A stretch of DNA of 64,000 nucleotides, taken from NCBI GenBank assembly GCA_024803745.1, contig JANJXV010000006.1, positions 45,911,001 to 45,975,000 on the forward strand, in the 5' to 3' direction. The notes under the pieces were generated by a model. That model saw nothing but the letters and a program-made list of their open reading frames with translations, made no database searches and was not told the DNA's origin. Positions 11,700-22,779 of this stretch are shown one piece after another; positions within the stretch are counted from its first letter, which is position 1, and every line of letters begins with the position of its first letter. Source of the DNA: Megascapheus bottae. Its lineage: Eukaryota > Chordata > Mammalia > Rodentia > Geomyidae. The position numbers and the translations under genes are program-made.

Positions 11700-11865
11700 T
11701 TCAAGAAAATCCCCCCGCCTCTCTCTCCCTCTCCCTTTCCCCCCTCCCTTCATTTTTCTTTCCTTCTTTCTTTTCTGACAGAGGACTGACCTCAAACATG
11801 GGGTTCTCCTGCCATAGCTTCCTGAGAATTGGAATTACAAGGGTAAGTCGCTATGCCCCTCTTTA
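11700..11865 (-). mobile_element. CT-rich tract and diverged B1-like SINE
   Basis: A C/T simple tract (about 11715-11775) adjoins a reverse B1 unit: 'gaggactgacctcaaac', 'ttctcctgccatagcttc', 'gaattggaattacaaggg'. Confidence 0.55.
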
Positions 11866-13207
11866 TAGCAAGTTTTCCTTGCAAGATCCGTGTAAAAGAG
11901 CCATGAATTGAAGAAAAGAATTTGTTTCTAGTTATAAAATGATCATTAGAGCTTTTGCCTAAATTTCATTTGTCTGGGAAAACATGCCGCTTTTGAATAG
12001 AAGATTCTAAACTAAGTTTGTTGGGGGAAAAGAGACCTGTATGGGCCATGGCTTCTGGGGCAAATATTCTTTGAGGGATATAAACACATACAACTCCATT
12101 TTGCCCTTCTTATAATCATGTGGATAGGCAATCTTTCCTGCTTTACCCAGGATGAAATAACTACATGTTCTGCTGATTTGAAAGAAAGAAAAGAAAAGGT
12201 GAGACACAAAGAGAGGGAGGGAAGAAGTGAGGAGAGAAGATGGGTCTTGAAAGGTGCTAGACTCTACTGGTAATAAAAACCATAATGCACATATGCCTGC
12301 ATTCGCCTTATTGACCAGTGTTTTTCCCATGAATGATTCTGTCCACGCTTGATAAGAGCCCTCTGAATGGACTGGTGGGTGTGGCCCCTGACCTTGCACA
12401 CAGCTGAGGGACATACTTTTGGACTGGGGTTTTTCCCATAGGCTATAAGAACTGGACTCTGTAAGAGATATCTACCAACAATTGTTTTGTTGTTGTTGTT
12501 TTCACTTTCTAGGAAGATTACTGGGCCACTTCAGCCATGTTTCTTGAAAAAATTTCATTTATAGACAAATTCATTTAAAACCTTTTCCCAAGGATTCAGA
12601 GTCCCTAAACACCAGACGCCCTATCCCCAATGCAAGCTCTTCTCTCCTTTCTTCCTTGTTCTTCCACACTGGAGTATGACCTCTTGTGGTTCAGTCTCTG
12701 GTTGCTCTGTCTGCCTGGACCTTGCTTCCCCTGGATCTTTGCATGGCTGGCTTATTCTCATTCCTCAGCTAAAACTAATTTCCTTTTTCTCCCTCACTTC
12801 CCTACTTCAATCACACTGTCCAGCTTATTTCTTTGGTAACACAGCATAACCTATAATCATGTTGGGTTTTTCCTCCCATACTTTTCATGAATATATGTAA
12901 TTTTATATACTTATTATATACCTTAAAATTATATAATCATGACTTCTTCACTAAAACATAAGTCCCAAGAACCAAATCTAACTTTCACTGCTCTAGTTCT
13001 CATGCATGATACACAGACAGTACTCCCTAAATGTTGCTTTACAAATAAAGCCAACAAGCAACTATTTCCAGAAGCACTTGATTGTAATCCTAACAAGAAT
13101 GCTGAATTCATTAATTCTTCAATCTTAAAGAGATTCTAGAAGTTCAAGTACATGTTACTCTCATACAATCTCATTGGATTCCAGACTTCTCAGAGTTCAA
13201 ATATTGT
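11866..13207. other. Unique sequence
   Basis: No repeat or credible gene. The 135-codon minus frame at 12007-12414 has no recognisable similarity or motif. Confidence 0.4.
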
Positions 13208-13399
13208 TTATTTTTTTGCTGGGCCTGGGGCTTGAACTCAGAGCCTGAGCACTGTCCTTCAGCTTTCCTCAAGGCTAGAGCTCTACCACTTGAGTTAGAG
13301 TACCACTTCCAGCTTTTTTCTATGTATGTGGTACTGAGCAACCTGGGTCTTCGTGCATGCTAGGCAAGCACTCTACCACTAGGCCAAATTCCCGGCCCT
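13208..13399 (-). mobile_element. IDL-Geo SINE
   Basis: Reverse dimer running from a T-run and 'gggcttgaactcagagcc' to 'ctctaccactaggccaaatt' and 'cccggccc'. Confidence 0.88.
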
Positions 13400-13422
13400 T
13401 AATTTTTTTAAATATCCACTTT

Positions 13423-13647
13423 TGGCCAGGTGCAGGTTGCTCATACTTGTAATCCTAGCTACTCAGGAGGCTGGGATCTAAAGACTGTGGCTTGAAGCCT
13501 GTAGCAGTGGCCAGTGGCCATGAGACTCTTATCTGCAGTTAACAATCCCAAATCAGAAATGACTTAAGTGGTAGGGTGCTATCCTTGAGCAAAAAAAGAT
13601 TAAGGACAACACCCAGGCTCTGAGTTCAAGCCCGAGGACTGGCACTG

Positions 13648-13651
<4 letters not shown>
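13423..13651 (+). mobile_element. 7SL-Geo composite SINE
   Basis: Forward copy: 'ggccaggtgcaggttgctc', 'taatcctagctactcagg', then the Geo-type half 'gacttaagtggtagggtgct' to 'gagttcaagcccgaggac'. The tail has turned into a microsatellite. Confidence 0.83.
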
Positions 13652-13686
<35 letters not shown>

Positions 13687-13708
13687 ACCACCACCACCAC
13701 CACCAACA
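13652..13708 (+). repeat. (CA)n then (CCA)n microsatellite
   Basis: Directly abuts the 3' end of the preceding SINE. Confidence 0.92.
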
Positions 13709-13975
13709 CTACGATCACCACAAAACAAGCATATCTCCATATATGTATGGAAATTAAGAAATAGGCTTCTAAATGATCCCTAGATCAAAGATGAAATTAT
13801 AATGGAAATAAGAGTATATTTTAGATCTCATGAAATGAATGAAAACACTCTGTATCAAGTATCAGTTTTAAAATGTTGGACATTATCTATTGAAGGCCCC
13901 TTGGGAAAAACCAAAATTTAACTCCTTGAAAATCTTCCATGTTCCTCTTTCCCCTTAAGAAATGAAGTTTGCAAC

Positions 13976-14115
13976 TTAGGAGCGGGTAGGGAGAGGGAAA
14001 GTAGGAGAAATACATGGGAAGGGGTAACAATGTTCAAGAAGTAATGTGCTCATTATCTTACAAATGTAACTGTAACTCCTCTATACATCACCCTGACAAT
14101 AACAAAGTTTATAAA
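13976..14115 (+). mobile_element. LINE-1 3' UTR end, first of two in tandem
   Basis: Carries the 'aatgttcaagaagtaatgtg' variant, ending 'ctgacaataacaaag' and an A-rich tail. It is followed immediately by a second L1 tail of the other variant. Confidence 0.8.
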
Positions 14116-14127
14116 AAAAGAAAATTC

Positions 14128-14245
14128 CGGGAGGTGGGGAGGGAAATGGGGACCATGTCTTGAGAAAGGCTATCAATGTTTGTGAAATAATGTACCTTCT
14201 ATCTGGTGAATATAATGTAACCCTTCTATTAATTACAACAAAAAA
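14128..14245 (+). mobile_element. LINE-1 3' UTR end, second of two in tandem
   Basis: Carries the 'aatgtttgtgaaataatgta' variant and 'tctggtgaatataatgtaac', like the L1 at 30838-33199, then a short A-rich tail. Confidence 0.8.
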
Positions 14246-14636
14246 GAAAATTCCTTCCCTTCTCTCAACTCCTCATCTATAGCTAAATTAATATTAAATT
14301 AGCATTCATAAGTTATATTATTTTGGCTATGTAAATATTTTTTCACAAAATGTAAATGCGATAGGTGCTGTCTTCAATCTAGAGTACACTTTACATCTTT
14401 CTATAAACTCAGTTTTACTTTCTTACACCTTTGCTATTCTTAAATATCCTTACTCTTGCTACTAGTGACATCTGCTAACAGATAAGTAGCTAGAAATGGC
14501 CACAGACCAGACTACTAGAGCAAAACTCTTTTCTAAGCTAATGTAATTCAAGATGGAATGAAATGTTTGCATGTTGTAAGATGGCAAAGGCTAAAGTGAA
14601 GGAAACTGTGTTAACAAATGAATAAAAAGAAGTAGG
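14246..14636. other. Unique sequence
   Basis: Nothing recognised. Confidence 0.35.
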
Positions 14637-14885
14637 ACCAGGTTCAGTGCCTCACGCCTGCAATCCTAGCTGATATTCAGGAGGCTGAGATCTGAGGATC
14701 ACAGTTCAAGGCCAGCCCAGGCAAGGAAAGTCAGTGAAACTCTTATCTCCAATTTACCACCAGAAAACCAGAAATGGTGCTGAGGCTCAACATTGTAGGG
14801 CGCTAGCCTTGATCAAAAGAGATCAGGGACAGAGCCTAGGACCTGAGTTTAAGCCCAATGACTGACAAAAAGAAAAAAATTGAAG
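14637..14885 (+). mobile_element. 7SL-Geo composite SINE
   Basis: Forward copy: 'gcctcacgcctgcaatcc', 'caggaggctgagatctgagg', 'cttatctccaatttaccacc', then the Geo-type half 'tggtgctgaggctcaacat' and a poly(A) tail. Confidence 0.87.
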
Positions 14886-15065
14886 CAGATACTTAAAGGA
14901 ATGAAAATAGCTGTGTCTTTAGATTAACTGTAGGTTAAAAGTAGATTGAGAATTAAACATCCCTAGTGATTTTATTACAAGAAAAAAATTGAAGTTTTTT
15001 CACTTTTCCTTCTATCCAATATTTAAAACAAACAAACAAACAACAACAACAACAAAAAGAAACAC

Positions 15066-15240
15066 AAAAGCCTTGGGTGACAGTGGCTCACTTCTATAAT
15101 CCTAGTTAGTGAAGAGGCTGAGATTTAAGAATTATGGTTCAGTCCAGCCTAAACAGATAGATTCTCAAGACTCTATCTCCAAATAAGCAGCAAAAAACCC
15201 AGAGCACTAGCCTTCAGCAAACCTTAATACCTGCACAAAA
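15066..15240 (+). mobile_element. 7SL-Geo composite SINE, partly deleted
   Basis: Forward 7SL unit 'gacagtggctcacttctata', then a shortened Geo part ('agcactagccttcagcaa'). It is preceded by an (AAAC)/(AAC) tract at 15022-15055. Confidence 0.7.
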
Positions 15241-15408
15241 AAAGTAAGGAAGGAAAAGAGAGGGAGGGTTGGGGGGGAGGGGGGAAGACAGGCAGGCAGG
15301 CATTAGAGGAGGAAGGAAGGGAAAAGAAGGAATGAAATGGAAGTGAAGGGAAGAGAAAAGGGAAGGGAAGGGAGGGAAGAAAGGAGATGGAGAGAGGGAG
15401 GGAGGAAT
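15240..15408 (+). repeat. Polypurine GGAA/GGGA tract
   Basis: Almost pure purine on the plus strand, growing out of the A-rich tail of the preceding SINE. Confidence 0.9.
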
Positions 15409-16515
15409 TCATCCATTGTCTGATGAATGTTTCCCAGGATGGGTCCTTTCTCCTGTGACCCGAAGAGGCGTCTCTCTTTTTCCTAAGTGTTGATGTTTAA
15501 AGAAAGGACTAAAATCACTTCTCAGAGCCAAAGCAGATGGCAAGGCATAAAGCAACTGTTTTCATTAAAGGCCTTGAAGCAGGATGATCAAAATTTGATA
15601 TCCTGAGTTCCCAAATGCAGCTCCAATGTATTTTCCCATAGAAGCAGTACAAATTGGTCTCATGATTTGTATCAGGATGGGAGAAAAGAGTAATCAATGT
15701 CATCTATTTTCTGTTGAAATACATAGCTTTCTATTGGAAGAATTGGAAATTTAACCACTATTTAAATTATCATTCATTCAACAGAAATTTATGGAATACT
15801 TATGAGCATCTAGTGCTAGGTTAAAGTTCCTCTCAAAAGCAACTTACAGTCTTATAGAGGACATGTACATAAAAAGGAATCACAAGGGCATCACAAAGCT
15901 ACAATGGGTGTACTTGGGGAACAGAGTCTGGCAGGAAATAGGATTTCAGAAAAACTTACATAGGGTGATACCTAATACAGAAGTATTTGTGGCTCTGGAA
16001 TCATGAAAAATCCCCAAGTTTGTACTTACTAATTTTCCTATGTAAGTTGAAGATTGCTTGTGTGCTGTTTTTCTTAATTGAGAGATACAAGACAATCATA
16101 CTCATTGCTGCAAAAACAGGAACATTCTTACCAGTGACCTTAAGCCTGGAGTACTTCTTTCTGTTACTTCTTTCCACATCACCCCCTAAAATGTTCCATC
16201 CACCCAGCTGCTTTGATTTACTCTCTTTAAACCATTCTGTAGCAAGGCCTCAAAATACTGCTTGAGAATTCAAGGAGAGTTCATGGTCAGGAAGGCTGGG
16301 AACTGCTCAGGAAAATGTCTTCAGAAGGTACTAGCCAAGTCTAGCTTTTGATCAAATTTTAATGATCATGCTCATATAAACCACTTTCTATTCCTGATCT
16401 GTTTCCCAGGATCTCTCCTGCAATTAATCAGGGCCTGGATGGAATTTAAGGCTCCAAGCCAGAATGAAAAGGCTCCAGGGCTTGCAAGTGTCTCTGCGGA
16501 CAGTGTGGGGACATT
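15409..16515. other. Unique sequence
   Basis: No repeat or gene recognised. Confidence 0.4.
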
Positions 16516-16522
16516 ACTAAAC

Positions 16523-16719
16523 ATTTTTTTTTTTCTCGCCAATCCTGTGCTTGAGCTCAGGGCCTGAGTATTGCCCTTGGACTTTCTCAAGGCCAGAGCT
16601 CTACCACTTGAGCCTCAGCACCACTTCCGGCTTTTTCTATATATGCGGTACCTAGGAATCGAATCTGGGTCTTTGTGCATGCTAGGCAAGCACTCTACCT
16701 TTAGGCCAAACTCCCAGGC
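16523..16719 (-). mobile_element. IDL-Geo SINE with target-site duplication
   Basis: Reverse dimer starting in a T-run and ending 'aactcccaggccc'. It is flanked by direct repeats 'ctaaacatttttt' near 16517 and 16720. Confidence 0.9.
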
Positions 16720-16732
16720 CCTAAACATTTTT

Positions 16733-18725
16733 TAGCTCATCTTCACCTTGGGCTGCTTCCACAACCTGAAGAAAGGCTGGCCCATTATTTCTGTTTCCTC
16801 CAGTTTCCATGGATACCTTCCAGCAGGGCTTTAAAGCTTCTAATATAAGCTTCTCCCTTTGAGTACCTCCCTTTGGAGGTGGGGTCTGCTTGGTTCTTCA
16901 AATGATATGGTATTCTCTTGATCTTTCTCCAGATGTGGCCCCAATCCCCTCAGTCATTGGAAAGTGGCATTGGGACAGATCACACACCGTGCCTGCACCT
17001 AGAAACTGGATTTCTTGGAATTGAGATTTGTTTTCAGGAGCAAGGCAATTAGTTGCGTTCTCTGTAAATTATCTAGATGGCTGAAGTAAGGCAGAAAAAA
17101 CTGAGGGAGATTCCTTTTTAAGGCAATCAGATCAGAAAGAAAGAACTAAGAGAAACCTAGCTTCAACTTTCTGGATTTCTCAGTGCAAGCTCAAATGATG
17201 AAGAGAATGGCCTCTGCTTTCTTTCCATTATGTAAGTAGTGTCTCCTTAACCAGACACTATAATGCATTCATTTTCATAAGAAGTGCTTCTTGGTCCCTC
17301 CATTTTTCCTTATACTTTATGTGAGGAAGATAATTACTCCTATTACTTTTCTCTTCTAGCAATGTTTCTCCTTGGTTATAGCTGGAAACTAACAAGCAGG
17401 ATGCAAGAAATCATTCCATGTTCTCAGCTAATGGGTGAACCTGTAAATTAATTGCTCATGGAGAGGCTCAGGTGTGGTTAAGAAGTCAAGCAAGGTTTGT
17501 AGATGAGCCAAGTGCAGGTGGGCTGTCCTTGGCTATAGCTCAATTCCTCACACACATCTGCACTGTCCAGAAGGCGAGGTAACGAGTAGGAAGGGAGCAG
17601 TGGGGAATATTGTTTCCTTGACAGTCCATCTGCTGAGGCTGAGAACAAGCCATACTCAGACTGCTCTGCCATCCAGCCTTGTGGGTGGTCTCTCCTTCTC
17701 ATTCCCCACCAGCTATACAACACATTACGCCCCTTGCTTATGGCGTCTGCCAGACTATTTATTAAGTACCGCCTCTTTGGGAAACTAAATTGCTAAGACT
17801 TTATAATTAAAGACTTCATTAGTTTCTTGTTGTAAATCTCCGTAACTAATGGGACTTGGGTCTGCATTATTTATGGCATTGGATGGTTTGCCATTCATCA
17901 ATCTCAGCTATTCTTACATCAGGTGCCCCTCCTACCCCTCCCACCCGCCTGCCACAGGAAAGAAGGCAGTCAGTGCCAGAGGTAGCATGAAGTAAACTCA
18001 CAGTCTCCACACTGATCTGCATGAATTCATAGTGGAGCCAAAAACTAAGCTGGGAATGTAGCAAATTGAATGGTCATTTATCATCTTTTAATTGTCTTCT
18101 TGTCTTAGTTCCATAAGTAAGGAGAACATTTCAGCAGATGAAGCTGGACTTTGTCCATGGCTTGTCTTTCAAGGCTGTCACCCTAGGGAGCATTCTAGAA
18201 GCTCTTTGGGGTAGTGCAATGGTGGCTGTTAGAGAAAAGGGATTGAGATATGTGCTCAGGGCTGCCAAGGAAAGCTGGCAGGTTGTGATAATGACATCAG
18301 TACATTTTTCCTTTAAAAATCATTTTGAGCAAAAGCTTTCTTTTGTAATTCCTTTTGCATGAGAGAAAATTACTGAAACTGCAAATAGTTTAATGCTATT
18401 TTTTCCTTACTTCATATGCAGTGGTTTGACATTAAAATCTGTTTTTCTCCTCTTCGAAGAGGTATGGATAGAGTACAGCTATCCATCTAGGGACTAGATT
18501 GTCCAGCCTTCCTTGAAACTAGACAAGGGTGTGTGACTGCATTTTCATCAAAGCAAGGTGAGGAAGAGTATGCTGACTGCATCTTCATCAGTGAAAGGCA
18601 AGGAAGGGTGCACTGTCTTCAATCCAGAGCCCACCAGAGGGAAGCTGCCTACTTCATGCTCTTTATCCTTTCTTGGCTGAGTTGGTCTTAGCTACCCACC
18701 AACCCAGGGTTCCTGTCCTGGGTGC
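16733..18725. other. Unique 2-kb block
   Basis: No SINE, LINE or LTR landmarks and no supported gene. It contains several homeodomain-type TAATTA/ATTAAT clusters around 17440-17850 and 18080-18400. It could hold conserved non-coding sequence, but that cannot be judged without an alignment. Confidence 0.35.
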
Positions 18726-18728
18726 TTC

Positions 18729-18918
18729 TTTTTTGCCAGTTATGGGCTTGAACTCAGGGCCTGAGCAATGTCCTTGGACTTTGTCAAGGCTAGAGCTCTA
18801 CCACTTGAGCCACATCACCACTTCTGGCTTTTTCTATGTTCGTGGTACTATGGAATCAAACCTAGGTCTTTGTGCATGCCATGAAAGCACTCTACAACTA
18901 GGCCAAACTCCTGGGCCT
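18729..18918 (-). mobile_element. IDL-Geo SINE
   Basis: Reverse dimer: 'gccagttatgggcttgaac' to 'ggccaaactcctgggcc'. First member of a dense cluster. Confidence 0.88.
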
Positions 18919-19009
18919 GGGTGTTATTCTGGAATAACATATGTTATTCCAGAATACTTCCAGCAACTTTCCAAGGTGAGTCTTTTAAACAGGTTTTTCA
19001 GTGGATCTA

Positions 19010-19107
19010 TTTTGTTTTTGTTTTTGTTTTGCAGTTCTGGGATTTGAACTCACAGTAACATGCTTGCCAGACAGGTACTCTACTGCTAGGCCATACCTCT
19101 AACCCTT
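19010..19107 (-). mobile_element. ID-like SINE monomer
   Basis: Reverse tRNA-derived monomer: 'gggatttgaactcacagt', 'gcttgccagacaggtactc', 'tactgctaggcc', preceded by a GTTTTT tail. Confidence 0.65.
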
Positions 19108-19303
19108 TTTGTTTTTTTTGCCAGTCCTGGGGCTTGAGCTCAGGGCCTGAGCACTGTCCCTGGGCTTTCTCAAGGCTAAAGCTCTGCCACTTAACCCACC
19201 GCACCACTTTCAGTTTTTTCTGTGTATGTGGTACCTAGGAATCAAACCTGAGTCTTCATGCATGCTAGGCAAGCACTCTACCATTATGCCAAACTCCTAG
19301 CCC
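19108..19303 (-). mobile_element. IDL-Geo SINE
   Basis: Reverse dimer from a T-run and 'gccagtcctggggcttgag' to 'caaactcctagccc'. It inserted directly beside the ID monomer. Confidence 0.9.
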
Positions 19304-19309
19304 ACTTCT

Positions 19310-19450
19310 AACTTTTCTGGCATTGGTTATTTTGAAATAGGGTCTTGCTCTTTGACTAGGCCTATGCCAGGACCACGATCCTCCTGTTCTGTACTTACTG
19401 CCTTAGCTGGGATGACAGTCACAGTCCACTATGCTCAGGTTCTTCCATTG
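19310..19450 (-). mobile_element. B1-like SINE
   Basis: Reverse B1 unit: 'aatagggtcttgctctttg', 'gccaggaccacgatcctcc', 'cttagctgggatgacag'. Confidence 0.55.
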
Positions 19451-19464
19451 GCATGAAGTCTCAT

Positions 19465-19672
19465 AATAGTTTTTGTCTATGAGGGTCTGGAACTGTAATT
19501 CTCTCAATATCAGCTTCCTGTAGAACTGGAGTGTGGCGTGTGCCACTGCATCCAGCTAAAGTTGAGAGGAGGTCTCACAAATGATCTGCCAAAGCTGGCC
19601 TTGAATGGTGAACCTCTTGTTTTTAGCCATTTAGTCGCCAGGATTACAGGTGTGAGCTAGTTGGCCAAGGTG
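19465..19672 (-). mobile_element. B1-like SINE(s), diverged
   Basis: Two overlapping reverse B1-type stretches: 'gagtgtggcgtgtgccactg' and 'gaggaggtctcacaaatg' through 'ccaggattacaggtgtgag'. Confidence 0.5.
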
Positions 19673-19674
19673 AG

Positions 19675-19855
19675 TTTTTTTTTTTAATTCCTTTTTTTTC
19701 CAGTCCTGGGGCTTGAACTCAGGGCCTGACCACTGTCCTTGAGCTTTCTCAAGGCTAGAGCTCTACCGCTTGAGCCACAGCACCACTTCTGGCTTTTTCT
19801 GTGTATGTGGTACCGAGGGATCACATACCAAATTCCTAGGCCAAATTCCTGGCCC
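19675..19855 (-). mobile_element. IDL-Geo SINE, ID half shortened
   Basis: Complete Geo half, but the ID half lacks the 'gcatgctaggcaagcactct' segment: 'ggtaccgagggatcacatac' jumps to 'ggccaaattcctgg'. Confidence 0.82.
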
Positions 19856-19857
19856 TT

Positions 19858-20043
19858 TTAAAAATTCTTTTGGTGCTCTTGCTCAAGGGTAGTGCTCTAT
19901 CACTTGAGTCACAGCTCCACTTTGGGCTTTTGTGATAGTTTATTGGAGATAAAAGTCTCACAGACTTTCCTGCTTGGGCTGGTTTCGAACCATGATCCTC
20001 TGGTCTTAGCCCCCTGAGTAGCTAGGATTCCAGGCAGGAACCT
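19858..20043 (-). mobile_element. 7SL-Geo composite SINE
   Basis: Reverse copy with truncated tail side: 'gctcttgctcaagggtag', then 'ttattggagataaaagtctc' and 'cctgagtagctaggattcc'. Confidence 0.78.
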
Positions 20044-20074
20044 AACCCACAGTAAGCTTCTAAAACCCCATTTT

Positions 20075-20175
20075 ATTTAGGATTAGATTGCAGCTCAGGA
20101 AAAATTAGGTGATTTGTCTAAAATCATATAGCTAATAATCATCCTCACTCAAACTCAAACCTAAGTTTTTCTGAA
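20075..20175 (-). mobile_element. MIR SINE (ancient)
   Basis: Reverse MIR core: 'gcagctcaggaaaaattagg', 'tgatttgtctaaaatcatat', 'agctaataatcatcc'. Very diverged. Confidence 0.5.
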
Positions 20176-20419
20176 CCATCTATGATGATAGAAGTCAGAA
20201 CAGTGAATTCTTCGGTTAGAGTAGATTGATTGGCAATGTGAACCTAAGCGATTTTCTTTTCATCTTTATTTAAAATAGAGGTACTTGAATTAGGTATTGT
20301 CTTTAACACTGAGCTCAAAGCCCTGAGTTCAAACCCCAGCACCACCAAAAGGAAGAATCTTTAACGTTCAGACATTTTGTCACTATATATACCAAATTTC
20401 ATAGACTGAATTTATTTTA

Positions 20420-20621
20420 TTTTATTTTTGCCAGTCCTGGGCCTTGAACTCAAGGCTTGGGCACTATCCTTGGGCTCTTGGGCTTTCTCAAGGCTAGAGC
20501 TCTACCACTAGAGCCACAGCACCATTTCTGGATTTTTTCTATGTATGTGGTACCGAGGAGTTGAACCCAGGCCTTCGTGCATGATAGGCAAGCACTGTAC
20601 CACTAGGCTAAACTCCCAGCC
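20420..20621 (-). mobile_element. IDL-Geo SINE with target-site duplication
   Basis: Reverse dimer flanked by 'ctgaatttattttat' at about 20406 and 'ctgaatttattttaa' at about 20622. The Geo half carries a short duplication ('cttgggctcttgggcttt'). Confidence 0.92.
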
Positions 20622-20639
20622 CCTGAATTTATTTTAAAG

Positions 20640-20745
20640 CTCACAAATACTCTGTTGTACAGATAAAGAGATTGAGGTATGGATAAGCTAGATATCTTGA
20701 ACCCAGTCAGTAAGAACTAGCTCTAGAACTTGAAGACATTTTTCC
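20640..20745 (-). mobile_element. MIR SINE (ancient)
   Basis: Reverse MIR: 'acagataaagagattgagg', 'gaacccagtcagtaagaac', 'tctagaacttg'. It hosts the neighbouring IDL-Geo insertion. Confidence 0.55.
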
Positions 20746-21610
20746 CTCTAAATCCCATTTCATCCATATATACACAGAACCAACCAACTCATAGTAGTGT
20801 ATGCAAAAGAAATGAAATTCACATACGTATATACACTCACATTTATTCTTAAATATTCATTCACTGAATGAATATTCAACATGGGAAGATAAAATTAAGC
20901 TGGTCCGAGGAACATGCTGGGCATTAGATTTCTCCTTCACTCACCTGGTCAGTAGTGATGGCTAGAGGGAAATGAAGCCAAAGATAGTTTCAACTTATGG
21001 CTTCCAAGAACCAAAGACAGCTTCAACTTATGGCTCTCAAATTTACCAAAAGACTGGGATCTTGCCTACTACTTTATATGTGGAAGTCCTAGGGAAGGCT
21101 TTGATTGGGCCAGCTTGGTCTGTAACCTTCCCTACAGACCATAGTTGAAGCTAAGGGGGATGGAGCAAGACATTGGCTGTACCACTGGAACCACATTCAC
21201 CAAGTAGCAGAAGAGAAATGCCCATCCCTAGGATGCTGAGGAAGGAAGATGCTGATGTGAGAACCAGGAAGGGATGCTGGACAAGCATACATAATCTCTT
21301 ACATAGACCCTACATCATGGAAAGGAGTCATCACAGACCCAGCAGCTTCATTGCTTAGTTTTGCAAATACCATGTATATGTTTAGTACTGTTATAAGTAC
21401 CTCTCAGGAGTGCTGCAGACATCCTCTTGCGCAGGGTCATCCAAAAAGTTGTTCCATAATTTGCCTGTTCATTCAAGAATGTCTTGGCAGCTCTTTTTAA
21501 TTGCAGCCTCCAGGTGAATCTGACTAGCAGATGTACACAATCCATTTCTACTGGCAGCTAAGTCCCAGGTTTAAGGAACGAGGAGTGAAATAACTGCACA
21601 TAGACATCCA

Positions 21611-21612
<2 letters not shown>
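20746..21612. other. Unique sequence
   Basis: Contains a local direct repeat, 'gacagcttcaacttatggct' near 21013 versus a similar phrase near 20983. No gene recognised. Confidence 0.4.

Positions 21613-21659
<47 letters not shown>
21613..21659 (+). repeat. (TG)n microsatellite
   Basis: Perfect dinucleotide repeat adjoining the tail side of a minus-strand SINE. Confidence 0.95.
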
Positions 21660-21661
<2 letters not shown>

Positions 21662-21868
21662 CCTGGAGCTTAAACTCAAAGCCTGGACACTATCCCTGAG
21701 CTTTTTTGCTCAAGACTAATGCTCTGCCACTTGAGCCACAGTTCCACTTCTGGCTTTTTTGATGGCTAATTGGAGCTATGGAGTTTCCTGCCTGGGCTAG
21801 CTTTGAAACACAATCTTCAGATCTCAGCCTTTTGAGAAGTTAGGGTTACAGATACCAGTACCCAGCTT
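21660..21868 (-). mobile_element. 7SL-Geo composite SINE
   Basis: Reverse copy: 'gcttaaactcaaagcctgg', 'ccacttgagccacagttcc', then the 7SL half 'ttcctgcctgggctagct'. Confidence 0.8.
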
Positions 21869-21884
21869 GTTCTCTCCATTTTTT

Positions 21885-22008
21885 CTTTTTTCTTTCTTTC
21901 TTTTTTGGTCTGAGATTGGGACTCAAACTCAGTACTTGACACTTTCATTCATTGGCTAGCACTTTTTTTTTAAAAAATCAACTGAGCCATAACCTCCAGC
22001 CCTTCTCA
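21885..22008 (-). mobile_element. ID-like SINE monomer
   Basis: Reverse monomer: 'gggactcaaactcagtact', 'gagccataacctccagccc', with a T-rich tail side and an internal T-run. Confidence 0.5.
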
Positions 22009-22054
22009 TTATTTTTCAGTATGGCACTGGCATTTTTAGCCAATAGAAAGAAGT

Positions 22055-22520
22055 AAAAAAAAAAATCCAAATAGGGATGTAAGAAGTCAAATTATCCCCT
22101 ATTTGCAGATGACATGATCTTACATCTAAGAACTCTACAAAGATTCCACCTCTAAACTCCTAGTTCTAATTACCACCTTTGGCAAGGTAGTAGGGTATGA
22201 AATCAACATATGAAAATCAGTAGCTTTTCTGTATACCAATGGGCTGGTAAAGAAATCTGGAAAACCATTCCACTATCCCATTCACAATAGCCTTTCCCAT
22301 AGTAAAATACCTACAAGTAATTTTTTTTCCTTTTTTTTATGGTCTATTGTGGGACTTGGACTCTGGGCCTGAAGAGCTCTTCAGCTTAAGGCTACTGTCC
22401 TACCACTTGGGACACAGTGCCCCTTCCCCTATGAGTAAATTTAAGAAAGTAAAAGACTTGTTAAGTTAAAACCATAAAACCTTGAAGAAGAAAATTGAAG
22501 AAGACACCAGAAGATATATG
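22055..22520 (+). mobile_element. LINE-1 ORF2 fragment (RT region), interrupted
   Basis: 'ctatttgcagatgacatgat' is the codon block for the RT catalytic FADDM motif and aligns with 31032-31050 of the larger L1. The L1 sequence resumes after 22426 ('gtaaaagacttgttaagtt', 'gaaaattgaagaagacacc'). It is split by a Geo-type SINE at 22320-22425. Confidence 0.78.
22320..22425 (-). mobile_element. Geo-type SINE unit inserted in L1
   Basis: Reverse Geo-type unit with a T-rich tail: 'gggacttggactctgggcc', 'cttaaggctactgtcctacc'. Only the Geo side is present. L1 sequence flanks both ends, with near-repeats 'agtaattttt' and 'gagtaaattta'. Confidence 0.7.
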
Positions 22521-22529
22521 TATATTCTT

Positions 22530-22767
22530 TTTTTTTTTTGGTGGGTCATGGGGCTTGAACTCTGAACCTGGGTGCGATCTCTGAGCTCTTCAGCTCAAGG
22601 CTACCACCCTCCCCCTGGAGCCACAGTCCCACTTCCCCCTTTCTGGTGATTAATTGGAAATAAGAGTCTCTCAGTCTTTAGTGCCTGGGCTGGCTTTGAA
22701 CCTTGATCCTCAGATTTCAGCCTCCTGAATAGCTAGGATTACAGGTGTGAGTTACCACGCCCAGCTC
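22530..22767 (-). mobile_element. 7SL-Geo composite SINE with target-site duplication
   Basis: Full reverse dimer, flanked by exact 12-bp repeats 'atgtatattctt' at 22518-22529 and 22768-22779. Confidence 0.92.
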
Positions 22768-22779
22768 ATGTATATTCTT

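Noticed and set aside
12007..12414. 135-codon minus-strand frame
   Set aside because: No family signature, and an overlapping frame in another phase is equally open. No retrocopy marks.
21613..21659. Regular repeats that could suggest a CRISPR-like array
   Set aside because: Simple dinucleotide repeat without spacers, in a mammalian genome.
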